In this document: positions 1 through 6,224 of the stretch, piece after piece
Position numbering within the stretch: position 1 is the stretch's first letter
Layout: each line of letters opens with the position of its first letter
Source of the DNA: Candidatus Pacearchaeota archaeon
GTDB taxonomy: Archaea > Nanoarchaeota > Nanoarchaeia > Pacearchaeales > GW2011-AR1
Direction: 5' to 3'
Length of the DNA stretch: 15,205 nt
NCBI GenBank assembly: GCA_023228245.1
Contig: JALOBN010000052.1
Location: 1 to 15,205 of the forward strand
Position numbers and translations under genes: made by a program
Notes under the pieces: model-generated
What the model was told of the DNA's origin: nothing
Database searches by the model: none
What the model saw: the letters and a program-made list of their open reading frames with translations, nothing else

Positions 1-515
1 GTTTTCACTACGACGACCCGCGGATAGTGGAGCAGGTCGAGAGATTCCTTCAGCCCGCGAAGCTGAACGCGAAGACCATGCGGGCCAAGAAGCTACAGCG
101 GGTCATCACGCGCAAGTTGAAGGACGGCACGACCTACACGTTCCGGCAGCGCTCGGTGTCCTACGATGCGGCGCGACTGCTGAGAACCGAGTTCGGCAAC
201 GCTTTCAAGGAAGCGTCTCACCTGGCGGCAGAGCGCAACCCGGCTTGCGAGGGGGAGCAGTGGATTCTCTCGGCGTTTCACCCGGACATCGGGTGTGACT
301 GTGAGAACTACGCACAGCATGACGAGGGGTTGGGCGAGGGTGTGTATAGCGTGGGGAACTTCCCGATCACGCCCCACCCTCAGTGTCTTTGCACGAGTCA
401 GAGCGTGGTCATGAGCATGAGAGACTTCATGCCCCTGATCGAGGAGTACATGAAGGGTAAGCCGGGGGTTATATCCCGGTGGGCCGACAAGTTCGAAATG
501 GAGATGGCGGCATGA
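1..515 (+). CDS. Phage minor head protein, MuF-like C-terminal part (5' partial)
   Basis: The reading frame is open from the first bases of the window (frame beginning at base 3), so the start lies upstream and only the C-terminal ~170 residues are seen. The GTG at 27 is an internal valine. The segment has the layout of the phage Mu protein F/SPP1 gp7 head-morphogenesis family: a basic N-terminal stretch, a Trp-containing segment, then Cys-x-Cys (codons at 294-302), a Gly-rich turn, and His-Pro-x-Cys-x-Cys (375-392). In this family the Cys/His cluster probably binds metal or stabilises the fold. The protein is a minor capsid component near the portal, sometimes fused to the portal or to a toxin; the missing part could settle that. 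The position just before scaffold and capsid genes fits. The stop overlaps the next start (ATGA). The family call rests on motif and context. Confidence 0.72.
   Translation, partial: FHYDDPRIVEQVERFLQPAKLNAKTMRAKKLQRVITRKLKDGTTYTFRQRSVSYDAARLLRTEFGNAFKEASHLAAERNPACEGEQWILSAFHPDIGCDCENYAQHDEGLGEGVYSVGNFPITPHPQCLCTSQSVVMSMRDFMPLIEEYMKGKPGVISRWADKFEMEMAA
500..515 (+). repeat. 16-bp direct repeat copy 1 (gene junction with RBS)
   Basis: GGAGATGGCGGCATGA occurs here and again at 702-717, with differing bases on both sides. Here it encodes the last residues of the minor head protein and also holds the GGAGA ribosome binding site and ATG of the next gene. Confidence 0.9.
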
Positions 516-700
516 TAAACCAGCATGAGGTCCAGTCACTTCTTCCGGCGGTGCCTCAGAACGTCACGTTTGAGAACGATGCCGCAGGGAAGATTACAAA
601 AGTCTGGCTCTCGATGAAAAGCATTGATACGGGTTCGACCTGGCAACTGGAGATCACGCCCGTTTTTGGAACGCGCATGGACGTGAGGTTGGTCAGATAA
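512..700 (+). CDS. Small hypothetical protein (62 aa)
   Basis: I do not recognise this protein. The start is ATG at 512, overlapping the upstream stop as ATGA, with GGAGA at 500-504; an in-frame GTG at 479 would extend it but has no comparable ribosome binding site. The 62-residue product is soluble-looking, with a polar N-terminus (MINQHEVQSLLP) followed by what looks like alternating beta-strand residues (VTFENDAAGKITKVWLSM, then WQLEITPVF). No Cys pairs, signal peptide or membrane segment are visible. It lies between the minor head gene and the scaffold/capsid genes and is coupled to the former, so a small head-associated or assembly role is possible but not shown. Confidence 0.6.
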   Translation: MINQHEVQSLLPAVPQNVTFENDAAGKITKVWLSMKSIDTGSTWQLEITPVFGTRMDVRLVR

Positions 701-701
701 G

Positions 702-717
702 GGAGATGGCGGCATGA
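702..717 (+). repeat. 16-bp direct repeat copy 2 (gene junction with RBS)
   Basis: Exact second copy of the 16-mer at 500-515. Here it is non-coding leader plus the start codon of the 45-residue gene at 714, and again supplies GGAGA at a matched distance from ATG. Confidence 0.9.
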
Positions 718-851
718 AGTTCTTTCTCTGGAAGCTGATACAGCCGTTCTTCATCCTCTGGGGCGACTATGGCCCCTTCAAGGATTTGCATAAGCGAGCA
801 ACCCTGCGGGTCTGGAAGTACCTACTCCCAAACGCGCAAGTCATCGACTGA
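714..851 (+). CDS. Small aromatic-rich hypothetical protein (45 aa)
   Basis: This short gene begins with ATG at 714 after GGAGA at 702-706 (part of the 16-bp repeat) and ends with TGA at 849-851. The 45-residue product is rich in Trp, Phe, Leu and Lys. Its N-terminal third (MKFFLWKLIQPFFILWG) is hydrophobic with interspersed lysines, so it could lie in or along a membrane, though it is shorter than a typical transmembrane helix. The rest is amphipathic and basic (KRATLRVWKYLL). I do not recognise a family. It is the last gene before the terminator at 886-910. It could be a real small late protein; its shortness keeps confidence moderate. Confidence 0.5.
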   Translation: MKFFLWKLIQPFFILWGDYGPFKDLHKRATLRVWKYLLPNAQVID

Positions 852-858
852 ACACAAC

Positions 859-870
859 CCGCTTCGGCGG
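859..870 (+). other. UUCG tetraloop hairpin in mRNA
   Basis: CCGC-TTCG-GCGG forms a four-pair stem with the extra-stable cUUCGg loop, eight bases after the stop of the 45-residue gene and just ahead of the intrinsic terminator. It may protect the 3' end of the upstream mRNA. Confidence 0.6.
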
Positions 871-885
871 TTCACATATCCCCCG

Positions 886-910
886 GCCCTCCAAGTTGGA
901 GGGCTTTTTT
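886..910 (+). terminator. Intrinsic terminator between head and scaffold genes
   Basis: GCCCTCC-AAGTT-GGAGGGC is a perfect seven-pair GC-rich stem with a five-base loop, followed at once by six T. It has the form of a rho-independent terminator. It lies in the only gap (852-931) between the minor-head group and the scaffold gene. No promoter is evident between it and the scaffold start, so read-through, antitermination or an unrecognised promoter must supply the capsid genes. Confidence 0.85.
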
Positions 911-917
911 AGTACCC

Positions 918-924
918 AGGAGGT
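918..924 (+). promoter_or_regulatory. Strong ribosome binding site of scaffold gene
   Basis: AGGAGGT lies seven bases before ATG 932 and fixes that start over the in-frame TTG at 896, which falls inside the terminator stem. Confidence 0.85.
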
Positions 925-931
925 ACAGACA

Positions 932-1531
932 ATGGCCGAAGAGCAGACTGATACGGGCGAGGAGAAAGGCAAGGGAGCGGAGGAGACTCCAGCTTCTGCG
1001 TCAGCTTCGAGCACAGATTGGGAAGCGCAGGCAAAGCATTTTCAAGGCTTGTTCAACAAGACGGAAGATGCCCTCAAAAAGTCCCAGACGGAATTAGATT
1101 CCGTTCGGGCGGCCCAGAAGAAGGCAGAAGAGGACGCTCTCAAAGAGGACAACCAGTACAAAGAGCTCTACGAAAAGAGCAAGGGCGAGCTAGCGACCGC
1201 AAACGCCGCCGCAGAAAAGGCTTCGCTCCAGGTGGAACTGCACACGTTCCTCGCCGAGAAGCATCCCGACTTCGCTCCTGACAGCAAGTGGATCATGCCC
1301 CACGTCACCTCGAAAGAAGAAATCGCCTCGGTCGTCGAGGACTACGTGAAGGCACACCCCAAGGCTGCCGGGGTCGGTGCTGCCGCTATGGGTAACGGCG
1401 GGAAGGACGGCGACGGCCAGAAGACCATTTCGACCGCCGAACTGAACGACCCCGTCGCGCTCCAGAAGTTGCTTGACGAGGACCCCAAACTTGCCGAGAA
1501 GCTCGCGAGCGGCGAAATCAAATGGATCTAA
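932..1531 (+). CDS. Capsid scaffold-like protein
   Basis: This 199-residue, highly charged protein (Glu/Lys/Ala-rich) is the likely internal scaffold that organises major capsid subunits during procapsid assembly. Residues about 1-28 are acidic and low-complexity. Residues about 30-110 look like a continuous helix or coiled coil (e.g. NKTEDALKKSQTELDSVRAA). A short folded segment follows (FLAEKHPDFAPDSKW), then a Gly-rich linker near residue 150 and a C-terminal helix ending KLASGEIKWI. A mostly helical, charged protein with a C-terminal helical segment directly upstream of the major capsid gene is the usual pattern for scaffolds. The start is ATG 932, seven bases after AGGAGGT. No protease domain is visible. 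Sequence identity in this class is poor, so the call rests mainly on composition and position. Confidence 0.75.
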   Translation: MAEEQTDTGEEKGKGAEETPASASASSTDWEAQAKHFQGLFNKTEDALKKSQTELDSVRAAQKKAEEDALKEDNQYKELYEKSKGELATANAAAEKASLQVELHTFLAEKHPDFAPDSKWIMPHVTSKEEIASVVEDYVKAHPKAAGVGAAAMGNGGKDGDGQKTISTAELNDPVALQKLLDEDPKLAEKLASGEIKWI

Positions 1532-1538
1532 AGCCTCT

Positions 1539-1549
1539 GGAGGAGGTGA
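1539..1549 (+). promoter_or_regulatory. Very strong ribosome binding site of major capsid gene
   Basis: GGAGGAGGTGA is a near-complete complement to the 16S rRNA 3' end, six bases before ATG 1556. It fits the high translation expected for the major capsid protein. Confidence 0.85.
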
Positions 1550-1555
1550 AACAAT

Positions 1556-2530
1556 ATGGCACCACTCGCATCAAGTGATATCCCCGCGCACGTACCACTT
1601 TTGTACGGCGTGATGATCCTCAAGCAGGCGCTACAGGACACGTTTTGGAATCTGTTCACCGGGCCGGAAGGCTCTGGTATGCCGATCATCCAGAAGACCG
1701 ACCTGACCAGCTCGCCGGGCGACCGGATCAGGATACACACGGTAAAGAAGCTGACGGGTGCAGGAGTCACGGGCAACACGACCCTGAGAGGGACCGAGGA
1801 AAACCTCGGGTTCGACTATCAGGACGTGATCGTTGACCAGCTCCGGCACGCGACCAGCCACTACCGTATGACCAACAAGCAGTCGATATACGACCTCGCG
1901 AACCTCTCGAAGGTGGCGCTCGCGGACTGGCTGGCCGGGAAGCTGGACGACGATATGTTCACAACCCTGACCACCTCTCCCGACCACATCATCTACGGTG
2001 GCAACGCGACGGGGATCAACGATATCGACGCCACCGACAAGCTGACAACTACGGTTATCAGCAAGGCCAGGGTCAAGGCGAAGCAGCTCCTCATCAAGCC
2101 CGCGTTCACGATCAACGGCCAGTCGTATTACGGCATGGTAGTTGACGAGTTCCAGGCGTATGACCTCAAGGGCGATACAGTCTGGCAACAGGCGAACCGT
2201 GAGGCGATGCCCCGCGGTGATGAGAACCGGCTGTTCACTGGCGCCCTCGGCCATTGGGACGGCGTAGTCCTCTTCGAGAACGCTCGCGTCCCCAGAGCTG
2301 CGAACACAAACAGCCCGGCGGTCAACGTCGCCAAGGCGGTCTTGTTCGGCTCTGGCGCCGCGGTCAACGCTCTCGGCGAGCCCCCACTGTGGGTTCCCGA
2401 AGAGTTCGACTACGGCAACGAATGGGGCACATCAATCGCGATCGTCTACGGCGAGGAGAAATGCACGCTGGACAACGTCGATACGGGACTCATCAACGTG
2501 CTCACCGCCGCAACCGACCCTAACGCCTAA
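1556..2530 (+). CDS. Major capsid protein, N4-gp56/DUF4043 type
   Basis: This 324-residue protein is the predicted icosahedral shell subunit. Residues about 75-130 match the family hallmark: an LRG-x-EE-x-L segment, then YQDVIVDQLRHA, then an ALADWLAGKLDD helix. This arrangement is typical of the N4-gp56 / DUF4043 capsid family with HK97-like fold. The N-terminal region (GVMILKQALQDTFWNLFTG) and the early PGDRIRIHTVKKL strand also fit. Later segments (GMVVDEFQAYDLK, GHWDGVVLFENARV) are the usual beta-rich part where the protein describes its expanded loops. Length is normal for the family. It follows the scaffold gene by 24 bases and carries the strongest ribosome binding site in the window. 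No decoration domain or signal peptide is seen. If the virion is glycosylated by the cassette downstream, this protein is the most abundant possible acceptor. Confidence 0.88.
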   Translation: MAPLASSDIPAHVPLLYGVMILKQALQDTFWNLFTGPEGSGMPIIQKTDLTSSPGDRIRIHTVKKLTGAGVTGNTTLRGTEENLGFDYQDVIVDQLRHATSHYRMTNKQSIYDLANLSKVALADWLAGKLDDDMFTTLTTSPDHIIYGGNATGINDIDATDKLTTTVISKARVKAKQLLIKPAFTINGQSYYGMVVDEFQAYDLKGDTVWQQANREAMPRGDENRLFTGALGHWDGVVLFENARVPRAANTNSPAVNVAKAVLFGSGAAVNALGEPPLWVPEEFDYGNEWGTSIAIVYGEEKCTLDNVDTGLINVLTAATDPNA

Positions 2531-2541
2531 CCGAACCCGAC

Positions 2542-2588
2542 AAGGAGGTGTAGAAGGGGGAGTCTCACGGCTCCCCCTTCGCTCTTCA
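2542..2588 (+). promoter_or_regulatory. Possible split ribosome binding site bridged by a hairpin
   Basis: A perfect AAGGAGGTG (2542-2550) lies 38 bases before ATG 2589, too far for normal use, and no start codon fits it nearby (GTG at 2548 overlaps the site and is followed by TAG). Between them is the hairpin at 2553-2580. The stretch next to ATG 2589 is pyrimidine-rich with no ribosome binding site. When the hairpin folds, only 10 unpaired bases remain between site and ATG. Phage T4 gene 25 is a known precedent for this arrangement. Function here is inference. Confidence 0.5.
2553..2580 (+). other. Strong mRNA hairpin after the major capsid gene
   Basis: GAAGGGGGAG and CTCCCCCTTC form ten perfect pairs around TCTCACGG, which can add a U-G and a C-G pair and leave a four-base loop. 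No T-run follows (next bases GCTCTTCA), so it is not a standard intrinsic terminator. It could stabilise capsid mRNA, reduce downstream transcription, or bridge the ribosome binding site at 2542-2550. Confidence 0.85.
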
Positions 2589-2858
2589 ATGATCCGATAT
2601 CTCAGTTACGTAGGCCCCAAAGACGAGAAGCGCATAGACCTCGGGATAGGCCGGAGCGTCATATTCCCCCGGGGTCAGGTCGTGGACGTCACAGATGCGG
2701 GCATGGGGGAAAGGCTTGCGATGGACCTGCTGCAATCAGGTCTGTTCAAGCTGCATGAGAGCATGGCCAGCCCTTTAGAGTTCGAGTGCGAGAGGTGCGG
2801 GAAGGTCTGCAAGAACAAGGCCGGCCTCAAGGCGCATATGCGGAGATGCTCGGCGTGA
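2589..2858 (+). CDS. Small capsid-adjacent protein with C-terminal CCHC zinc finger
   Basis: This 89-residue protein has two parts. Residues 1-56 resemble small proteins often coded next to phage capsid genes: an N-terminal YVGPKDEKRIDLG strand region, then FPRGQVVDVTD and a helix (GERLAMDLLQSG). Residues 65-87 form a classic zinc-finger pattern: Cys67-x2-Cys70-x12-His83-x3-Cys87, with the CGK and AGLKAHMRR features of C2H2-type fingers and Cys in the last ligand place. Such a finger could bind nucleic acid or a partner protein; its job in a virion context is not known to me. The start ATG 2589 has no adjacent ribosome binding site and may depend on the upstream hairpin. The stop overlaps the GTG of the glycosyltransferase gene. 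Zinc-finger recognition is good; the N-terminal family is tentative. Confidence 0.75.
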   Translation: MIRYLSYVGPKDEKRIDLGIGRSVIFPRGQVVDVTDAGMGERLAMDLLQSGLFKLHESMASPLEFECERCGKVCKNKAGLKAHMRRCSA

Positions 2859-4252
2859 CATTCTCGGACCCGTTCGACTACACGGGTCTGGTGCTGAACG
2901 TCCTGACCCGCACGAGTGACAGGCCGAACCGATTCAGAAGGTGCCGGGAGTCCATCAAGGCGCAGAAGTGGGGCGGCAGGATACGCCATGTGGTATCCGT
3001 TGACCGTCCCTGCACGTACGTCGAGGCCGATGCTGTAGTCCCTTCGACCGGACGCATGGCCCCCGAGGTTCCCGCAGTTCATGCAAAGCATCGTGACGCA
3101 CCTTACAACCTGTACGTCAACGATCTTCTGAGCGCGGTCACCGACGGCTGGATTCTCGTACTCGACGATGACGACGAACTGTTGGTCCCCGATGCCCTGG
3201 CGAAGCTCGAGCCCTACATGGACGACTTCAACAACATGATCATCTTCAAGTTCTCGATGGGCGACGGGGTAGGCAAGAGGCAGTTTGTGATGCCGAAGGC
3301 GCACGGGAAAGCGTTGGTCGCCAATGACGTTCCCTGCTCCTGCTATATCTACCACTCGAAGCACAGAGAGTCGGGGATGTGGCACGGCAAGTACTCCGGC
3401 GATTACTTCGCGGCCTCAAACTTGGCCGAGAAGCTGAACATCGTATGGGTCGACGAAGTGCTGGCGGGTACACAGGTTGGCCCGTCGGAGGGTTCCATCG
3501 AATCCATGCCCTACTCGAAGTGGAAGGCGCGCAAGATCACACAGAACAAGGAAGAGCCGTTCGTCTCGATCATCATCCCGGTGCTCAATCAGGTGGAGTT
3601 GACGAAGGCTGTACTGGAGAACATAGGCAAGACGGTGACCATGCCTTACGAGGTCATCATCATCGACAACGGGTCAACCGACGAGACTCCCGCCTTTCTG
3701 GAACATGAGCACCTGAAGCACGTCAGGAACAAACGAAACATGGGGATGTCCGTAGCGTGGAACCATGGGGGCCGCAAGGCCAAGGGTACGCACATGTGCT
3801 TCTTGAACAACGACCTTGTCCTGGCGGACGGCTGGCTCGAGAAGCTGTTGGAGCACGACGAGCACGCGATATGCCCGAGCTACGAGCAGGGGCCGGATCT
3901 GCGAACGGACTTTGAGAAGCGGAATACGGCGCTCGCTAAGAAGACCCTGCAAGTGAACGAAGCGGATATCCCCGGCCTGCACCCGAAAGGCTTTGCGGGA
4001 TTCATCTTCATGATCTCGCGGGAGGTCTGGGACAGGGTCGGCAGGTTCGACGAAGACCTGCTCTACTGGTACGGGGACACCGACTACTATTGGCGCATGA
4101 AGGCCATGGGGTACAGGCCGGTCATGAGCCGCAACGTGCTAATTCACCACTGGAAGAACAGGACGTGCGATACGCTGGAAGACTTCATACCGCAGAGAGA
4201 GCGGGACCGGCAGGTATTCTTGGGGAGGTGGCCCGATGGACTGCAATCGTGA
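2855..4252 (+). CDS. Bifunctional GT2 glycosyltransferase (two GT-A domains)
   Basis: This ~465-residue protein carries two glycosyltransferase family 2-like domains in tandem. Domain 1 (about 11-215) opens with the NVLTRTSDRPNRF motif and has the acidic DDDDE at 104-108 as the probable metal/nucleotide-sugar site, then a YSGDYFAA segment. Domain 2 (about 235-465) starts FVSIIIPVLNQ, has IIIDNGSTDETP, a metal site LNND with Asp at 320, and a late GRFDEDLLYWYGDTDYYWRM segment typical of GT2 enzymes. Both active sites look intact, so two different sugar transfers from nucleotide-sugars are plausible. No membrane segments are seen, so it is likely cytosolic. I chose GTG 2855, overlapping the upstream TGA, with GGAG nine bases away; the in-frame ATG 2846 abuts GGAG with no spacing. 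Donor, acceptor and linkage cannot be read from sequence. Confidence 0.85.
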   Translation: MTFSDPFDYTGLVLNVLTRTSDRPNRFRRCRESIKAQKWGGRIRHVVSVDRPCTYVEADAVVPSTGRMAPEVPAVHAKHRDAPYNLYVNDLLSAVTDGWILVLDDDDELLVPDALAKLEPYMDDFNNMIIFKFSMGDGVGKRQFVMPKAHGKALVANDVPCSCYIYHSKHRESGMWHGKYSGDYFAASNLAEKLNIVWVDEVLAGTQVGPSEGSIESMPYSKWKARKITQNKEEPFVSIIIPVLNQVELTKAVLENIGKTVTMPYEVIIIDNGSTDETPAFLEHEHLKHVRNKRNMGMSVAWNHGGRKAKGTHMCFLNNDLVLADGWLEKLLEHDEHAICPSYEQGPDLRTDFEKRNTALAKKTLQVNEADIPGLHPKGFAGFIFMISREVWDRVGRFDEDLLYWYGDTDYYWRMKAMGYRPVMSRNVLIHHWKNRTCDTLEDFIPQRERDRQVFLGRWPDGLQS

Positions 4253-4880
4253 CATATTCTCCGGCCCCCTGGTGGAGATGACGATCGAGAATCTAGGGCA
4301 TCGGCCTTTCGTGTCCATGGAGTATATCGAGAACGGATGGTTCGGGCGCAACGACTCAGCCGTGTACTACTCGATGGTCAAGATACGCAACCCTCGCAGG
4401 CTGATAGAAGTAGGGTCCGGCTACTCGACCAGGATTGCCGATCAGGCTTGCAGGGGTACGCTGGTCTGCATCGACCCCTCGCCGCGGGCCGATGTTGGGG
4501 AGTACTGCGATCACCTGTTGGAGGTCCCGGTGCAGACGCTCGAGCCCGAGACTGTGGCCGACTGTGACCTGCTGTTCATCGACAGTTCGCACATCTGGGG
4601 AGCGGGGGACCTGCCGTTCCTGTTCAACAAGGTCTTTCCCCTGCTGAAGACGGGAACGGTGGTCCACTTCCACGACATATTTCTACCCGATGACTACTCC
4701 CCGGCCTGGGCGCCGAGGCATTACGACGAGCAGTATCATCTCCGCGACTTCCTGAACGAGCACTCCGAGTACCAAACGCTGTGGCCCGGGTACTACATGG
4801 CGACCCGGCGAACGCAGGAGGTCATCGACATATTCGGCGAGGCGACGTGCATGGGATCACTCTGGATGGTGAAATGTTAA
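4236..4880 (+). CDS. Class I SAM-dependent methyltransferase (Methyltransf_24-like)
   Basis: This 214-residue enzyme should transfer methyl groups from S-adenosylmethionine, probably to a sugar hydroxyl given its neighbours. The SAM-binding motif I is RLIEVGSGYSTRIAD (about 54-68), followed by the acidic strand end LVCIDPSPR. The segments DLLFIDSSHIWGAGD and TVVHFHDIFLPDDY are characteristic of the Methyltransf_24-type family, with Asp/His residues likely at the active site. Length is usual for a single-domain enzyme. The start ATG 4236 lies inside the 3' end of the glycosyltransferase gene (17-base overlap) and has GGGGAGGTG at 4222-4230. It overlaps the next methyltransferase start as well. 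The enzyme fold is clear; substrate and position methylated are inference. Confidence 0.85.
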   Translation: MDCNRDIFSGPLVEMTIENLGHRPFVSMEYIENGWFGRNDSAVYYSMVKIRNPRRLIEVGSGYSTRIADQACRGTLVCIDPSPRADVGEYCDHLLEVPVQTLEPETVADCDLLFIDSSHIWGAGDLPFLFNKVFPLLKTGTVVHFHDIFLPDDYSPAWAPRHYDEQYHLRDFLNEHSEYQTLWPGYYMATRRTQEVIDIFGEATCMGSLWMVKC

Positions 4881-5680
4881 TCGAGAAAGATATCTACGGC
4901 TCCACGATGCTACTCGACACTGAGGACCCCGGGCTATCTGCGGATCTCTGGCGCGACGGCACGAGAGAGTGGGACTGCCCGATCATAGTCCACGAGATAG
5001 TCAAGCCCGGCTGGACCTGCGTAGAGGCCGGTTCAAACCTTGGCTTCTATGCGTTCATGGAGTGCAAGTTGACGGGTCCCAAAGGCAGGGTCTACGCGAT
5101 CGAACCGAACCCCGCCAGTTGCGGCATCATCGAGAGAGCGCGGAAGATAAACGGTTACGAGAATCTGAGCATACACTGCATGGCCGTCGGGGATGCGAAT
5201 AGGACAAATGACTTTTTAATCGAGCACCGTTCCAACCTGTGCCGGATGGTACACACGAAGGCGAGGGACATACCAGACCGGGCGATACGAGAGGTAATCC
5301 AGGTCAAGGAAATGACGCTCGACACCTTTTGCGAGGAGCACGGGATAGACCGCATCGACTTCTTGCGGTTCGACATCGAGTCCTACGAGGTCGAGCTTAT
5401 AAGGGGCGCGCAGGACACGCTCGAGCAGATGCCCCGCGGCTCGTGGATGTTTGCCGAGTTCCATACGATCCACTTCGAGGACCCGGTGCGCTATCTCCAG
5501 CCCGCGATACAGTCGGTCATCGACCACGGTTTCGTCCCCCGTCACGTGATTAACATGCTGGACGCCTCGGCCTCTCCGGTCAGGGGAGTCGAACTGCTCG
5601 ACCCCTCCGATTTCGCGAGGGCCTGTTGCGAGGACTTCCCGCAGAGTGCGCCGAGAGTCTTCTGGGAGAAAATTGGCTGA
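4874..5680 (+). CDS. FkbM family methyltransferase
   Basis: This ~268-residue protein fits the FkbM family of SAM-dependent O-methyltransferases, many of which act on sugars. After an N-terminal segment typical of the family (LLDTEDPGLSADLWRDGTREW), it shows motif I VEAGSNLGFYAF (about 52-63), then VYAIEPNP, and the family signature IDFLRFDIESYEVELIRGA (about 161-179). That signature usually reads DxEG; here Ser replaces Gly, a modest change. A second methyltransferase next to an unrelated one suggests two separate methylations. The start is uncertain: ATG 4874 overlaps the previous stop by seven bases, while GTG 4847 would add GITLDGE-type residues and has GAGG four bases upstream. Soluble, no membrane segment. 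Confidence 0.85.
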   Translation: MLIEKDIYGSTMLLDTEDPGLSADLWRDGTREWDCPIIVHEIVKPGWTCVEAGSNLGFYAFMECKLTGPKGRVYAIEPNPASCGIIERARKINGYENLSIHCMAVGDANRTNDFLIEHRSNLCRMVHTKARDIPDRAIREVIQVKEMTLDTFCEEHGIDRIDFLRFDIESYEVELIRGAQDTLEQMPRGSWMFAEFHTIHFEDPVRYLQPAIQSVIDHGFVPRHVINMLDASASPVRGVELLDPSDFARACCEDFPQSAPRVFWEKIG

Positions 5681-6224
5681 CATCGTCGAACTGCGCGACC
5701 AGCTCAAGGGGCCGAACATTGACATCGGGCGCTACACGTACGCATCGGTGCCGCCCAACTTCAACAACATGGCGTGCCCGGTGACGATCGGGAAGTATTG
5801 TTCCATCGCGGCGGGTCTGGAGTTTGCGGTCGGCGGCGGGCATCACCCCGATTGCGGGTCGATGTATCCCTTCGACTACTTGGACCACTGGCCCGAGGCT
5901 GATGGTGAGTTGTACCCGCATCACCGGGGGCTTGAGATCATCATAGGCAACGACGTATGGATTGGGCTTAACGTGGCGATCATGCACAACAGCCCTATCG
6001 GTGACGGCGCGGTCATCGGTGCCTATTCGGTCGTGCGAGAATCGGTCAGGCCGTACGCTATCGTATTGGGCAACCCGGCAAAAGAGGTGGGGCGCAGGTT
6101 CGACGACGAGACGGTCGAGCGTCTTCTCAAGCTCAAATGGTGGGACTGGCCAGAGGAAAAGGTGCGGGAGCACATGAAGCTCTTAACCTCAAACAACATC
6201 GAGGCGCTATGCTCAATCTCGTAA
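5673..6224 (+). CDS. CatB-like hexapeptide-repeat O-acetyltransferase
   Basis: This ~183-residue protein belongs to the left-handed beta-helix acyltransferases of the CatB/Vat (xenobiotic acetyltransferase) group, which move acetyl from acetyl-CoA to hydroxyl groups. Visible features: PVTIGKYCSIAAGLEF, the catalytic-His region FAVGGGHHPD with a following YPFDY, hexapeptide repeats IIIGNDVWIGLNVAIM and IGDGAVIGAYSVV, and the C-terminal hallmark IVLGNPAKEVGRRF, then WWDW. Family members in drug resistance act on chloramphenicol or streptogramins, but many are sugar O-acetyltransferases, and the neighbours here favour a sugar. The start is unclear: TTG 5673 overlaps the previous stop by eight bases and follows GGGAG; GTG 5646 would add nine residues with a weak site. 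No membrane segment. Confidence 0.85.
   Translation: MADIVELRDQLKGPNIDIGRYTYASVPPNFNNMACPVTIGKYCSIAAGLEFAVGGGHHPDCGSMYPFDYLDHWPEADGELYPHHRGLEIIIGNDVWIGLNVAIMHNSPIGDGAVIGAYSVVRESVRPYAIVLGNPAKEVGRRFDDETVERLLKLKWWDWPEEKVREHMKLLTSNNIEALCSIS

Noticed and set aside
896..931. TTG 896 as scaffold gene start
   Set aside because: It falls inside the terminator stem and has no ribosome binding site; ATG 932 has AGGAGGT at ideal spacing.
1631..2254. Minus-strand open frame of 207 codons
   Set aside because: Fully antisense to the major capsid gene; Arg/Val-rich shadow composition.
2553..2580. Hairpin after the capsid gene as a standard intrinsic terminator
   Set aside because: No T-run follows the stem; other roles fit better.
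5673..6224. Antibiotic resistance (chloramphenicol/streptogramin acetyltransferase) reading of the CatB-like gene
   Set aside because: The fold is shared with sugar O-acetyltransferases and all neighbours are sugar-modifying enzymes; nothing points to drug substrates.
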